A stretch of DNA of 41,885 nucleotides from an uncultured Planctomycetota bacterium (lineage in GTDB: Bacteria > Planctomycetota > Brocadiia > CAIUPP01). The notes beneath the pieces were generated by a model. That model did no database searches and was not told the DNA's origin. It saw only the letters and a list, made by a program, of their open reading frames with translations. A program made the translations under genes and the position numbers. This document shows positions 32,816-40,689 of this stretch, piece after piece (the stretch's first letter is position 1; each line of letters starts with the position of its first letter). The stretch is from positions 1-41,885 of the forward strand of contig CAIUPP010000099.1 of the NCBI GenBank assembly GCA_903901045.1, read 5' to 3'.

Positions 32816-33037
32816 CTATTCCCCTCGTTCGGCGCGTGGCGCGTCAACGAAGACGTCGCCTGGCCTAACCAAACTCTTTCCAGCTGGCGGAAGAATCTCA
32901 TTACTGCCGTCAGCGTGTTGTACGATCAGCGCACGTCCGGCCGATCCACTGTTACTGCGCATTTGACTGATATCCACGTATCCGTCAGCGTCTTCTTCCA
33001 CTTCGTGTACCTGGCCATTAGCACTAATGAGTCGCAT
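32816..33037 (-). CDS. Ubiquitin-like beta-grasp protein candidate
   Basis: This 73-residue protein starts at the ATG at 33037 (AAGGAG 8 bases upstream); a GTG three codons earlier overlaps that site and is rejected. It begins with a beta-hairpin-like stretch (MRLISANGQVHEVEED) and ends with LVRPGDVFVDAPRAERGE. The GD-x-F strand resembles the end of the bacterial multiubiquitin/Ubl fold. Size and position directly before an E2 and an E1 support a modifier role. The C-terminus is not Gly-Gly but Arg-Gly-Glu: removal of the final Glu by the fused JAMM domain would expose Gly72. Fold assignment is by pattern and context only. Its start lies six bases after the preceding stop. Confidence 0.68.
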   Translation of the reverse strand: MRLISANGQVHEVEEDADGYVDISQMRSNSGSAGRALIVQHADGSNEILPPAGKSLVRPGDVFVDAPRAERGE

Positions 33038-33042
33038 AGCTT

Positions 33043-33273
33043 TCACTCCTTACCAGAAAAGCGTTTTCCAGATGATTCGCCGGAGGCGCGCTGGCGCCCT
33101 CGCGTAAAGGACCAGTACATCTCCTCCTGACCGTTCGCAGTTCTCGGACTTCGACCGGCAGTACGCGTCCGAGACTCGGGCCCTGAACGCGGCCCTAACA
33201 ACCCATGGCGCCGCAAAATCCTCGGAGTCCAGACGAGGACTGTGACGAGGCCAACGAGTTCAAGTAACCCCAT
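33043..33273 (-). CDS. Small single-span membrane protein in the ubiquitin-like operon
   Basis: This 76-residue protein has one N-terminal hydrophobic segment (LLELVGLVTVLVW, about residues 3-15) and a long basic, Ser/Arg-rich tail. The consensus ribosome site AAAGGAGG lies five bases before the ATG at 33273, strong evidence that it is translated. No family is recognised. It sits directly upstream of the ubiquitin-like gene and downstream of another small gene. The basic tail could face the cytoplasm and anchor conjugation components, but that is speculation. Confidence 0.6.
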   Translation of the reverse strand: MGLLELVGLVTVLVWTPRILRRHGLLGPRSGPESRTRTAGRSPRTANGQEEMYWSFTRGRQRASGESSGKRFSGKE

Positions 33274-33285
33274 ACCCACCTCCTT

Positions 33286-33513
33286 TCATTTCAAACAGGG
33301 CCTTTGAGCCGTTCGAGTATGTTGAGAAACCCGTTCACTTAGCATGCACGGCCCGCATGCTCCATTTCGCAAAGTTCTCTTCGGCCACTTTCTGGCGGGC
33401 GCTCTTGACGACGGGCGTCTTTCTAGGGGGCGGCGCACACGCGAGTGGCGGAGACCATCGGGCGATGAGCCTATTCCCCACGGATCATTGATGTACGTTT
33501 TCTGGCGATTCAT
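33286..33513 (-). CDS. Small basic protein, translationally coupled
   Basis: This 75-residue, strongly basic protein has many Arg residues and one CGPC motif (near residue 53). Its ATG overlaps the stop of the upstream membrane protein as ATGA (33513-33510) and GGAGG lies five bases before it, which supports translation. No family and no membrane segment are recognised. The alternative, that this is a chance frame in the spacer, is not excluded. Confidence 0.5.
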   Translation of the reverse strand: MNRQKTYINDPWGIGSSPDGLRHSRVRRPLERRPSSRAPARKWPKRTLRNGACGPCMLSERVSQHTRTAQRPCLK

Positions 33514-33746
33514 CGCCGCCTCCGGTTCAAGACGAGGAAGTAGGCCGTAACGTAGAGCAGCGCCAAGACCATCACGACCAAGGTGAAGCGGCCAAACGAC
33601 GGCATGGCCCAGATGGTGTCGCAGAACTCCCGCCACATCTCCGCCAATTTGAGTGCTGCCAAGGCGCCGGCGATTGCGCGATGGTAGGCGAGAAGGATGA
33701 TGATTCCCACCACGACCAAGATTGCGCGCCAATTGATGCGGGCCAT
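33510..33746 (-). CDS. Small two-span membrane protein
   Basis: This 78-residue protein has two clear hydrophobic helices (about residues 8-31 and 53-73), a short loop (EMWREFCDTIW) and an Arg4 C-terminus. AGGAG lies seven bases before the ATG at 33746, nine bases after the ATPase stop. No family is recognised. It could be the membrane partner of the upstream ATPase. Confidence 0.7.
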   Translation of the reverse strand: MARINWRAILVVVGIIILLAYHRAIAGALAALKLAEMWREFCDTIWAMPSFGRFTLVVMVLALLYVTAYFLVLNRRRR

Positions 33747-33755
33747 GGCTCTCTC

Positions 33756-35894
33756 CTATTGCTCCCGGTTCTTCTTAGTAAGAGTGCTGAACAAAACCAA
33801 ACGCACGCGGTGCCTCAAATCCGGAGGAAGACCCGACCGATTGAGGCGTTTCATAACGGCTTGTCGAACGGCATGGTCGCGGCACAGGAAGACAATTCTC
33901 CGAAATCCCTCGCCACCACATTTGACGGCATTGCCAACGATGTTGGTAATATTGCTCGTAATTTCCCAGGCCTCAATGCTTCCGTCTTTCCGATGGACGC
34001 ACATGTCAACGGCAGATCCCTTAGTGTCCACCGGCACGTCCACCTCAATCCGGTCCACCGATGGTTCTTTCGCGATGAAATGTCTGGCCATCGCCTGCAG
34101 GAAGGCGTGTTCCAGCGACGGACCGAAGAGCCAGGTCGGCGGTTCCTGGTCAAGGATTCCGTATCCCTTCTTAGTTGCGATGAGATAGACCGCTTGGCCT
34201 ACCAGGACGGAGGGAGCGTAATCGGATTGTTCCAACACGCGGCGATCCGCTAGGCCGGCGCGCGCTGAGGACCCAAGCCGGATCAGCCGGTCGCTGTACA
34301 TGCTGAATGGATAGGAAATGAGGTCCCAAAGGAGGCGTGCTGCACCCGGCGGAAGATCCAATGGCGCCTCCGGCTTTCTGCCGAGTTCTCCGGCGGGCGG
34401 AGCCGGCGGCACGTCAGGCACCGAGACGGGCGGCCGGACCACCACCACTTCCCGGAAGTCCCACAAGGGTTTCCATGGGATGATATCGAGACCCTCCACG
34501 AACGCCTTCCCTTCCTCTTCGGCCCGGCGGATATCCCCAGTCGGGGCGGCCACGTCGGGGGTCCATCCATGAATCGGGTAGCGCCACTGACCGCTTGTGT
34601 ACTGCCCCACCACTTCGCGCGCGACCATGCGGCCCAGTTGCTGCTGTTGCTCGCTGTTCAAGCCCATCAACTTGGCCACGACCTCTCGGTCATCGCCGGC
34701 ATGAACTCCGCCGACCACCAGGCGCAAATTACACAAAGCGAGAATACCCTGATCCATCTCCGATGGCCGGTGTGTCACGTAGAGTACCCCGCATCCGCTA
34801 CTCCGAAGGACAGCGTGGAGATGTGTCAGGGGCGAGGTCAGGACGGCGCCGAGTTCGCGGGAGACAAACCGCGTGGCATCATCAATGATGAGCAGAAGTT
34901 CCAGTTTGTCGGTCGCTGGACGGCGCTGGGCTTCCTTATAGAGGTAGTACAGGAGCGTAAGGATGAACAGCCGACAGACCCATGCATCGGTGATGTGCCG
35001 GAAACGCAGGATCACGTTACGCTCCCCCACGAGGCGCCGGATAGAGGCGCCCTTCCGGCAGACGAAGAGGTTTCCGCTACCCAATTCGATCCGCTGAAAT
35101 GCCGTATCGGCGGCCTGAAGGTAACCGGCACGCCTGTACTCCTGCGCTCCCTCAACCATTGGCAGCGTCAAGCGATGGTCACGCAGGCTGAGCTCAAAGG
35201 GTTGGCCCGACACCCTGCGCGCCACTTCCAGTTGCGGGAGCAGAATTTCGCCGGTTTCCTGGATCGGGCCGATGCTCTGGATCAGGTTCGGGATGCCCCC
35301 CACTTGGGGCAAGAGTTCGTGGAGATAGCTCCGGCGATCCTCCCCCTCGGGCGGGCCGAAGTCGTGGGAAATATCCGTCTCATCTATGACTGCCGCATCC
35401 AATTCCTGTGCATACTCGGCCAATTCCCCTTTGGGGTCCACGATGAAAAAGCGCCGTCTCGTCTGACGGAGCTGTTTACCCAGATGCACAACCAACCGCG
35501 TCTTTCCAGACATTTGCGGCCCAATCAGGACGCCGCCTCGCAGGAGGATATCGGGTTGAAGGTACCACTCGACGTTGTCCACCTGGTTAATAATGTGCAG
35601 TTCGCCTTCATTGAGCATCTCTGCCGTGGCGTACGGCCGGTATGCGTCGGGATTGCGGATGGCGTCCTTCCCGCACGCGTCAATTGCCGCGAGAAGGCGC
35701 TCGCGCGCTTGCGCTCTCGTCCCTGGCCACCCAAGCGATGCGACGCGTAGCAATTCCTGAATCTCAGGCCGGTAGATCAGCCCCGTTTCGCGCAGGTCCT
35801 TCTCTATTTGATCAAGCTCAGGGTCGGCGTCCAGCCTCCTGAACCCGTCATCGCCAAGAAAGCCCGTGTTCAGTTTTCGGTCCAGCGGTTTCAT
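33756..35894 (-). CDS. HerA/VirD4-type ATPase with C-terminal nuclease-like domain
   Basis: This 712-residue P-loop ATPase belongs to the FtsK/HerA/VirD4 superfamily. Walker A is GPQMSGKT (residues 125-132), followed by FFIVDPKGEL, a phrase typical of type IV coupling proteins; Walker B is LLLIIDD (333-339), followed by a YVTHRP sensor segment. A Pro-rich linker (about 485-515) leads to a C-terminal domain (about 590-712). There SAVDMCVHRKDGSIEAWEIT (Asp630, Glu644) resembles the D...E-x-(K/T) core of PD-(D/E)xK nucleases; that reading is weak. Such ATPases pump DNA or protein through hexameric rings. Its ATG overlaps the upstream stop (ATGA, 35894-35891). Its role in a ubiquitin-like operon is unknown: substrate transfer, DNA processing, or a conjugation target. 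Confidence 0.85.
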   Translation of the reverse strand: MKPLDRKLNTGFLGDDGFRRLDADPELDQIEKDLRETGLIYRPEIQELLRVASLGWPGTRAQARERLLAAIDACGKDAIRNPDAYRPYATAEMLNEGELHIINQVDNVEWYLQPDILLRGGVLIGPQMSGKTRLVVHLGKQLRQTRRRFFIVDPKGELAEYAQELDAAVIDETDISHDFGPPEGEDRRSYLHELLPQVGGIPNLIQSIGPIQETGEILLPQLEVARRVSGQPFELSLRDHRLTLPMVEGAQEYRRAGYLQAADTAFQRIELGSGNLFVCRKGASIRRLVGERNVILRFRHITDAWVCRLFILTLLYYLYKEAQRRPATDKLELLLIIDDATRFVSRELGAVLTSPLTHLHAVLRSSGCGVLYVTHRPSEMDQGILALCNLRLVVGGVHAGDDREVVAKLMGLNSEQQQQLGRMVAREVVGQYTSGQWRYPIHGWTPDVAAPTGDIRRAEEEGKAFVEGLDIIPWKPLWDFREVVVVRPPVSVPDVPPAPPAGELGRKPEAPLDLPPGAARLLWDLISYPFSMYSDRLIRLGSSARAGLADRRVLEQSDYAPSVLVGQAVYLIATKKGYGILDQEPPTWLFGPSLEHAFLQAMARHFIAKEPSVDRIEVDVPVDTKGSAVDMCVHRKDGSIEAWEITSNITNIVGNAVKCGGEGFRRIVFLCRDHAVRQAVMKRLNRSGLPPDLRHRVRLVLFSTLTKKNREQ

Positions 35895-36484
35895 TGCAGC
35901 CGATCCTCCGGTGGCTTCACGAACGGGAAGGTGAGCGCGCGGACGATCTTGCCGAAGAATTGGGCGCGCTTGGATTCTTCAAGACATGCGGGGCAGAGAT
36001 AGACGGCAGGAGAGGTATCGTCTGGCTGGAAGGCAAGTGCATGTCGGTGACAGGTGGCACGGCGACAGGCGGCGCACTCCGTTCTGCACGCGGTGCAGAA
36101 CAGGCTGTGCTGCTCAGCCGCGACGGGGTCCATGACACCGGCGACCACCATCTCTTGGGCTTCGAGCATACAGAACGCGCAACGCCCGCCAAGTTGCTCG
36201 TAGCTTTCGATCAGGTGGCCGTCCCCACCGACCACGCCGCGCACGTCGCGGACTCTGTCCAGGGAACCATCGGGCCCGGCAGAGACAGCTTGTATCACAG
36301 AAAAAGAGACTCGCGTTCCGGGGATCGTCTGACGTTCAACAGTGCGCTCAATGGGCCGGCCGGGCGGGATCGGCAGTTCGTCGCTGGTCAAAGGTTGATT
36401 CGGCGCCGACGCCGGCGGGCGAGCCGCACCTTGCGACGAGCGGCCGAAAAGGTACCGGAGCCAGGTTCGTGGCGTTTCAAACAT
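35891..36484 (-). CDS. Cys-rich zinc-binding protein
   Basis: This 197-residue protein has a disordered Pro-rich N-terminus (about 20-50) and a metal-binding region: Cys102-x2-Cys105, Cys130-x2-Cys133, Cys137-x2-Cys140, Cys145 with His146/His148, and Cys164-x2-Cys167. That is enough for two or three zinc ions in a cross-brace or B-box-like arrangement. No catalytic residues are seen. AAAGGA lies five bases before the ATG at 36484. It is directly coupled to the ATPase gene. B-box/treble-clef proteins paired with membrane ATPases are known in prokaryotes; a binding platform for the modifier is a reasonable guess. Confidence 0.75.
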   Translation of the reverse strand: MFETPRTWLRYLFGRSSQGAARPPASAPNQPLTSDELPIPPGRPIERTVERQTIPGTRVSFSVIQAVSAGPDGSLDRVRDVRGVVGGDGHLIESYEQLGGRCAFCMLEAQEMVVAGVMDPVAAEQHSLFCTACRTECAACRRATCHRHALAFQPDDTSPAVYLCPACLEESKRAQFFGKIVRALTFPFVKPPEDRLQ

Positions 36485-36493
36485 ACGTTTCCT

Positions 36494-36664
36494 TTACCAG
36501 CTATGGCCGAAGACGAGACGATGGAGAAGCTGGCCGACCCGAGCGCATGTGGCCACTGCTATGTAGGCTCCCAACGTGGCGAGAGCTGTTCCGGCAATCA
36601 GGACACAAAGTACGATCGTTCCACGCATTCCTACTTCCAGTTTCTCGCCGAGTTCCTTCAACAT
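36494..36664 (-). CDS. First gene of the operon: small membrane protein
   Basis: This 56-residue protein has one strong hydrophobic helix (TIVLCVLIAGTALATLGAYIAVA). The ATG at 36664 has only a weak GGA seven bases upstream; a TTG 18 bases earlier (36682) and an internal ATG (MRGTIV) are alternatives. It precedes the zinc protein by nine bases. No family is recognised. Confidence 0.6.
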   Translation of the reverse strand: MLKELGEKLEVGMRGTIVLCVLIAGTALATLGAYIAVATCARVGQLLHRLVFGHSW

Positions 36665-36706
36665 GGCTAATCCGCCAACCAACTTTGTGGGGTACTTTCT
36701 AGCTGA

Positions 36707-36735
36707 AGGCTATTACGCGAAAAGCCACATGTCAA
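36707..36735 (-). promoter_or_regulatory. Candidate promoter of the ubiquitin-like operon
   Basis: On the minus strand a perfect TTGACA (36735-36730) is followed after 17 bases by TAGCCT (36712-36707). The -10 is poor; TAATAG lies closer but at only a 14-base spacing. It is the only good -35 in the 262-base divergent gap. Confidence 0.4.
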
Positions 36736-36829
36736 GTCCTATCATGCTGTCGAATAATGAGATACAGCGCTTACGATTTGCGGAAATACTGGCGGATATG
36801 TGTACCCACAGTAGTGCTTGGAACCATGC

Positions 36830-36858
36830 TTGTTGATATGAGGTCCGCGTGATATGCT
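36830..36858 (+). promoter_or_regulatory. Candidate promoter of the NACHT gene
   Basis: TTGTTG (36830-36835), 17 bases, and TATGCT (36853-36858) with a TG extension just upstream. Transcription would start near 36865, within the tandem 12-base repeat. Confidence 0.45.
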
Positions 36859-36862
36859 TCCA

Positions 36863-36886
36863 CTTGCGGAACCGCTTGCGGAACTG
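36863..36886 (+). repeat. Tandem 12-base repeat, candidate operator
   Basis: CTTGCGGAACCG is followed immediately by CTTGCGGAACTG. One mismatch in 12 bases and the location at the predicted transcription start make it a plausible binding site for a repressor. Confidence 0.55.
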
Positions 36887-36926
36887 CAATTGTTGACACA
36901 AGTTTTTTCTCGCCAGGCGGGGAGAA

Positions 36927-39900
36927 ATGCGTAAGCCAAGGCATGAAGGATCACCGTTGGCCGGCCTTGCCTTTCTGATAGAGTCAACGGCGCCGGCTGG
37001 CCGCATGATCCGTGAAGTATTCTTTCGAGTACGTCAGCGGGGCGCAAAGTGGCAACGCGCAGGTGTAGACCCGTCAAAGCATAAGAGCTATTGGTTCTAC
37101 GCCGCTCTCTTCTCCTTCGCAGTCCGAACGCTAGATCGTCTGAAGAGGTTACCGTCTGCCAACGTCATGGCCGGACAGGGTGACTCACAAATCATCCTCA
37201 CTATCCACGCCAGCGACCCTGTTTGCGGTGACTTGGTACAACATTTCTACCGTGTTCGGCATAGCAAGAGACACTCTCGACACCCCGCTCACACAGCTAT
37301 CTCGCCGGACTTGGCCGCAGGCGCTCAGGTCGTCTTCAAGGCACGTTCAGGAACTGGCAAAGCGGAGTGTGCACGTGTTGAGGTCCAATCGTCAGCGGGC
37401 AACATTGAAATCTACTTCTGGAAACCAGAGCGACTCCCTGAGTCTGCTGTCAATGCCGCAGGGGAGCTAGGATTCCCGTTCTTAAGAGGTGAGATGCCAC
37501 CGGATGACTTCGCGCTGGAAGAATTGCTGACAATAGCCAGACGGGAGCGGCCACCATTCCGCAGCCGAGACTGGATCGAACTGTATCGTAGAGCCGCTCT
37601 GTTTGAACCCTCGATGTTCGCTCTAATCCCGATGAAGGGGGATCACGTTGAAGAGCGGAGTCTAGGGCATGCATTATCTTCCCCAAACGCGTCAGGAAGC
37701 ACCACGGCCATTCCCTTTCATCCAGAGACGTTCTCGCTGGACGAAATGGTTCAACGTCACGGGCGCGTGGTACTCACAGCGCCAGCTGGGGGGGGCAAGA
37801 CGACGCTTCTGAATTCGCTGCTGCGCAAACACCTGAGCCGGATGAACGATGGTCGTGGTGACGGACATATCGTTTTTGCGATAAGATTAGGAAACGTTGG
37901 GCGCGTAAAGGCCGGGGCAAACGTCGCAAAATGGATAGCGGGGTCGGTTCGAGACTGCATCAGTCGCTTGGATATCCGCGACCTTGAGCAGGTTCAACTT
38001 CCGGCTGGGCGACGGGCGAGAAGACTCAACGTGCAAACACTGACAAAGGAAGAGGTCCTTGCCGAAATAGGAAAGCAGGTTGAAGTGTGGTTTGAGTCAG
38101 GGCAGTTACCACAAGACAAGATGCTACTTCTCCTCGATGGCTATAACGAGGCACCGTTGGACTCTCGTGCATCAATAGACCGCGGGATCGAGGTGCTGAC
38201 TGCGAAGGGGTTCCACTTCATTCTTGCATCTCGTGTCGCTGAACTCCCGTCGCTATCGGCCGCGGTTCAGGAGTTCAGGTTGCAGACATTGTCTGACCGG
38301 CAAATTGTCTACTACCTTAGACAGTGGTTTCCTGGAAAAGGAAGGGATCTATTTGATAGTTGCATCGCTTCTGACAGTGGCATTCTAGCCATGGCGCAAA
38401 ATCCGTTCTTCTTGAACCTTATCGCCAATTGGATTCACATGAATCCGACACGGCCCATCCCCGACACTCATGGCCATCTCATCAGGTGGTTCGTACGGGA
38501 ATGTGCTTATCGTAAGCGAAGGACTGACGAGGTGGGCATCCCGGATATTCCAGATCGTGTGAAGGACCGGGTTCTAGGGGAGATCGGTTACGTGATGTTG
38601 CGGAACGTAACTTTGGAGCCACACGAAGAGCCCATTCGGTATCCGATGAAGTCGAGCGACCAGTCTCTGGAAGGATGGCCACTTCATGAAGTCCTGGACG
38701 TTGCAGAAGCTGAGGGGCTGCTGCGAGTAACAGAGACTAACGTCATTCATGGTGGCAGAGATTACGAGTTTGGACACGACTATTTCCGGGACTACTTTGC
38801 TTCCTTGTACCTGCATGGCCTCAGGAGAGAAGTACTTGTGCGAGAGATGCGTGAGCTAAGCGAGTTCTTTGCGTGGGACAATAGCATTATAATGTTCTTC
38901 GAGCACGCAACCCAGAAGGAACAGGAGAATGTGGCTGCTGCTTTTGATTGCATTAGCAGACTTGCTCCCATCCTTGCCAGCCGATGCGCATATGCCTGGC
39001 GCTATGTGGACAGACAGAGGGTGGTAGCACTTCTTGGAGTTACCTGCAGCGACTACGCAACGGCGTTGCATCGCTGGTATTTCACCAAAGAGTCCGCTAG
39101 TGATGTCTCATTGCCCGCTCACTTCCCTGATAAATTGGTTGGTGCCGCAGCATATGTTCTCGGAAGACTCCCCAAAATGGAAGTCGCTAGGCTGGCGCGG
39201 TCCCAACCTGTGTCAAGCCTTCGTGAACAAGCTGCTATACTGGTGTCGCTATCCTGGAAAGAGGAGGAAAGACTGCCGCTGTTGTTGGATCTTGTTCGAC
39301 GCCCTTTCCCGAATTGCACATTGGCAATATGGGGCCTTTCTCTTTGTCAATCACCCAAGGCGTGGCAGGCCATGGTGGACCGTTTGTCGATTGAATCGAG
39401 TGCGCCCTCCAATGATGCTGAATGGGATATCTTCCACATCCTTTCCGCTTCGAATGCTGTCGTCCCAGTAGACCAGGCACTTCAGGCATATGAACGCGCC
39501 CCCTCGTGGTTTCCGCCTCGGTGCAAAGGGGCTCTTCTTAAGGCCCTTGCCAATGCGCCGCAGGAGCAGGTTGGGCTGGTACTTAAGCTCTTAGACGATC
39601 CCCGGGAACTGGTGCGAATATACGCTTGCGCGGCAGTTCGCGACGCAAAATGGAGGCCGCCCGACGAAGCTATTACTTCGCGGCTACGCGATGCGTCCGT
39701 CGATTTGTTGTGTTCAAGTTTCTATCATATCATGCTCCAGGTCGTGGTAAAATGCGTTACACCAACTTACGAACCGGTATTGCTTGCGCTGCTTGAGCGG
39801 ATTGTTGCTCAGGATTCTGACGCTGCGATGGGGGAGTATTCTTTAAACAAAGTTACGGCCTTGCGGGAGACTGTGGGACGCATTTGCAGTGCTTTGTCGA

Positions 39901-40664
39901 GAATACCGGGGCAGAGGTCATTTGATCTACGGCTCAAAGTGGCATCTAACCCCTACAGTTGGTTCAGGAGGGAGGTAACATCTGGTCTCATCGAGCATGA
40001 TAGTACAGTCATGAATGCACTTACGTGCAATCCCGGCAAAGGTCAAGGACCGGTTGAAGAGGCCGCAGTCCTACTGCTGGCCTGGCGATATAGTGCCGCT
40101 AGCTCGAAGGGCACCTACTCAGACGAAGGGATGAAGGTCATGGTTTTGGCCCTGCGGGAGCTTTGTCAGTCGAGCGTCTGGACTAAACCTGCGCACCCGC
40201 CCCCCCTCGATGCTAAGGGCGACATTTCTATACTCGATAGCCATGGCCCAGTCGGAACGATGGTTGCAGACATATATCATTGGTTCTACTTCTCCAAACG
40301 CGCTCACGAGTGCCGCGAGTTGATAGACTTGATGCACAGCAGGTCGGTTCCGCTGGTAATCCGTCGGGCATTCAAGCAGGTACTTCGCAGAAACCAGGAT
40401 GAACCATTGCCGCCGATGCCGGAGCTTTCCGTCGCCGCTACGGAAGAGAGTATTGGCCGTTGGCGCCTTTGTGTGGACCACAGCGTCAAGGAACGCAGAA
40501 TTAAGGAAGCCATAGAGGACTTTGATATAATTAATGAATTATGTGCCTATGGGGGCCGGCGATATCTGCGAGCACTGAAAGGGTTTCCGTGTTCCCCCAG
40601 CAGACGAGAAGCAAAGGGGGCTGAACTCGGGAGAAGATCCGCTGGACCTCCAGCGGTCTCGTAA
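36927..40664 (+). CDS. NACHT/STAND-type NTPase with C-terminal repeats
   Basis: This 1245-residue protein has three parts. Residues 1-270 are an N-terminal domain that I do not recognise, possibly the effector. Residues about 270-600 are a NACHT NTPase with Walker A APAGGGKTT (285-293), Walker B LLLLDGYNEAP (400-410, acidic Asp404 and Glu408) and the sensor FILASR. The C-terminal 600 residues contain degenerate helical repeats of HEAT/ARM type (LLDDPRELVRIYACAAVRDAKW) fit for sensing. Bacterial NACHT proteins of this size act in anti-phage immunity. The ATG at 36927 is preceded closely by GGGGAG; an ATG 26 codons later is an alternative. It is divergent from the ubiquitin-like operon and has the lowest GC in the window. 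Confidence 0.85.
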   Translation: MRKPRHEGSPLAGLAFLIESTAPAGRMIREVFFRVRQRGAKWQRAGVDPSKHKSYWFYAALFSFAVRTLDRLKRLPSANVMAGQGDSQIILTIHASDPVCGDLVQHFYRVRHSKRHSRHPAHTAISPDLAAGAQVVFKARSGTGKAECARVEVQSSAGNIEIYFWKPERLPESAVNAAGELGFPFLRGEMPPDDFALEELLTIARRERPPFRSRDWIELYRRAALFEPSMFALIPMKGDHVEERSLGHALSSPNASGSTTAIPFHPETFSLDEMVQRHGRVVLTAPAGGGKTTLLNSLLRKHLSRMNDGRGDGHIVFAIRLGNVGRVKAGANVAKWIAGSVRDCISRLDIRDLEQVQLPAGRRARRLNVQTLTKEEVLAEIGKQVEVWFESGQLPQDKMLLLLDGYNEAPLDSRASIDRGIEVLTAKGFHFILASRVAELPSLSAAVQEFRLQTLSDRQIVYYLRQWFPGKGRDLFDSCIASDSGILAMAQNPFFLNLIANWIHMNPTRPIPDTHGHLIRWFVRECAYRKRRTDEVGIPDIPDRVKDRVLGEIGYVMLRNVTLEPHEEPIRYPMKSSDQSLEGWPLHEVLDVAEAEGLLRVTETNVIHGGRDYEFGHDYFRDYFASLYLHGLRREVLVREMRELSEFFAWDNSIIMFFEHATQKEQENVAAAFDCISRLAPILASRCAYAWRYVDRQRVVALLGVTCSDYATALHRWYFTKESASDVSLPAHFPDKLVGAAAYVLGRLPKMEVARLARSQPVSSLREQAAILVSLSWKEEERLPLLLDLVRRPFPNCTLAIWGLSLCQSPKAWQAMVDRLSIESSAPSNDAEWDIFHILSASNAVVPVDQALQAYERAPSWFPPRCKGALLKALANAPQEQVGLVLKLLDDPRELVRIYACAAVRDAKWRPPDEAITSRLRDASVDLLCSSFYHIMLQVVVKCVTPTYEPVLLALLERIVAQDSDAAMGEYSLNKVTALRETVGRICSALSRIPGQRSFDLRLKVASNPYSWFRREVTSGLIEHDSTVMNALTCNPGKGQGPVEEAAVLLLAWRYSAASSKGTYSDEGMKVMVLALRELCQSSVWTKPAHPPPLDAKGDISILDSHGPVGTMVADIYHWFYFSKRAHECRELIDLMHSRSVPLVIRRAFKQVLRRNQDEPLPPMPELSVAATEESIGRWRLCVDHSVKERRIKEAIEDFDIINELCAYGGRRYLRALKGFPCSPSRREAKGAELGRRSAGPPAVS

Positions 40665-40689
40665 GATGCAACGGGTCATACTAATGGTG

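Noticed and set aside
33038-33046. GTG start adding three residues to the ubiquitin-like protein
   Set aside because: The GTG overlaps the AAGGAG ribosome site that fits the ATG at 33037.
33514-33732. Upstream extension of the 75-residue basic protein to 148 residues
   Set aside because: The extra part is an out-of-frame reading of the two-span membrane protein gene; the ATG at 33513 has its own GGAGG and stop-start overlap.
34569-35750. Plus-strand frame opposite the HerA/VirD4-like ATPase
   Set aside because: The minus-strand frame has Walker A, Walker B and operon overlaps; the opposite frame has no motif.
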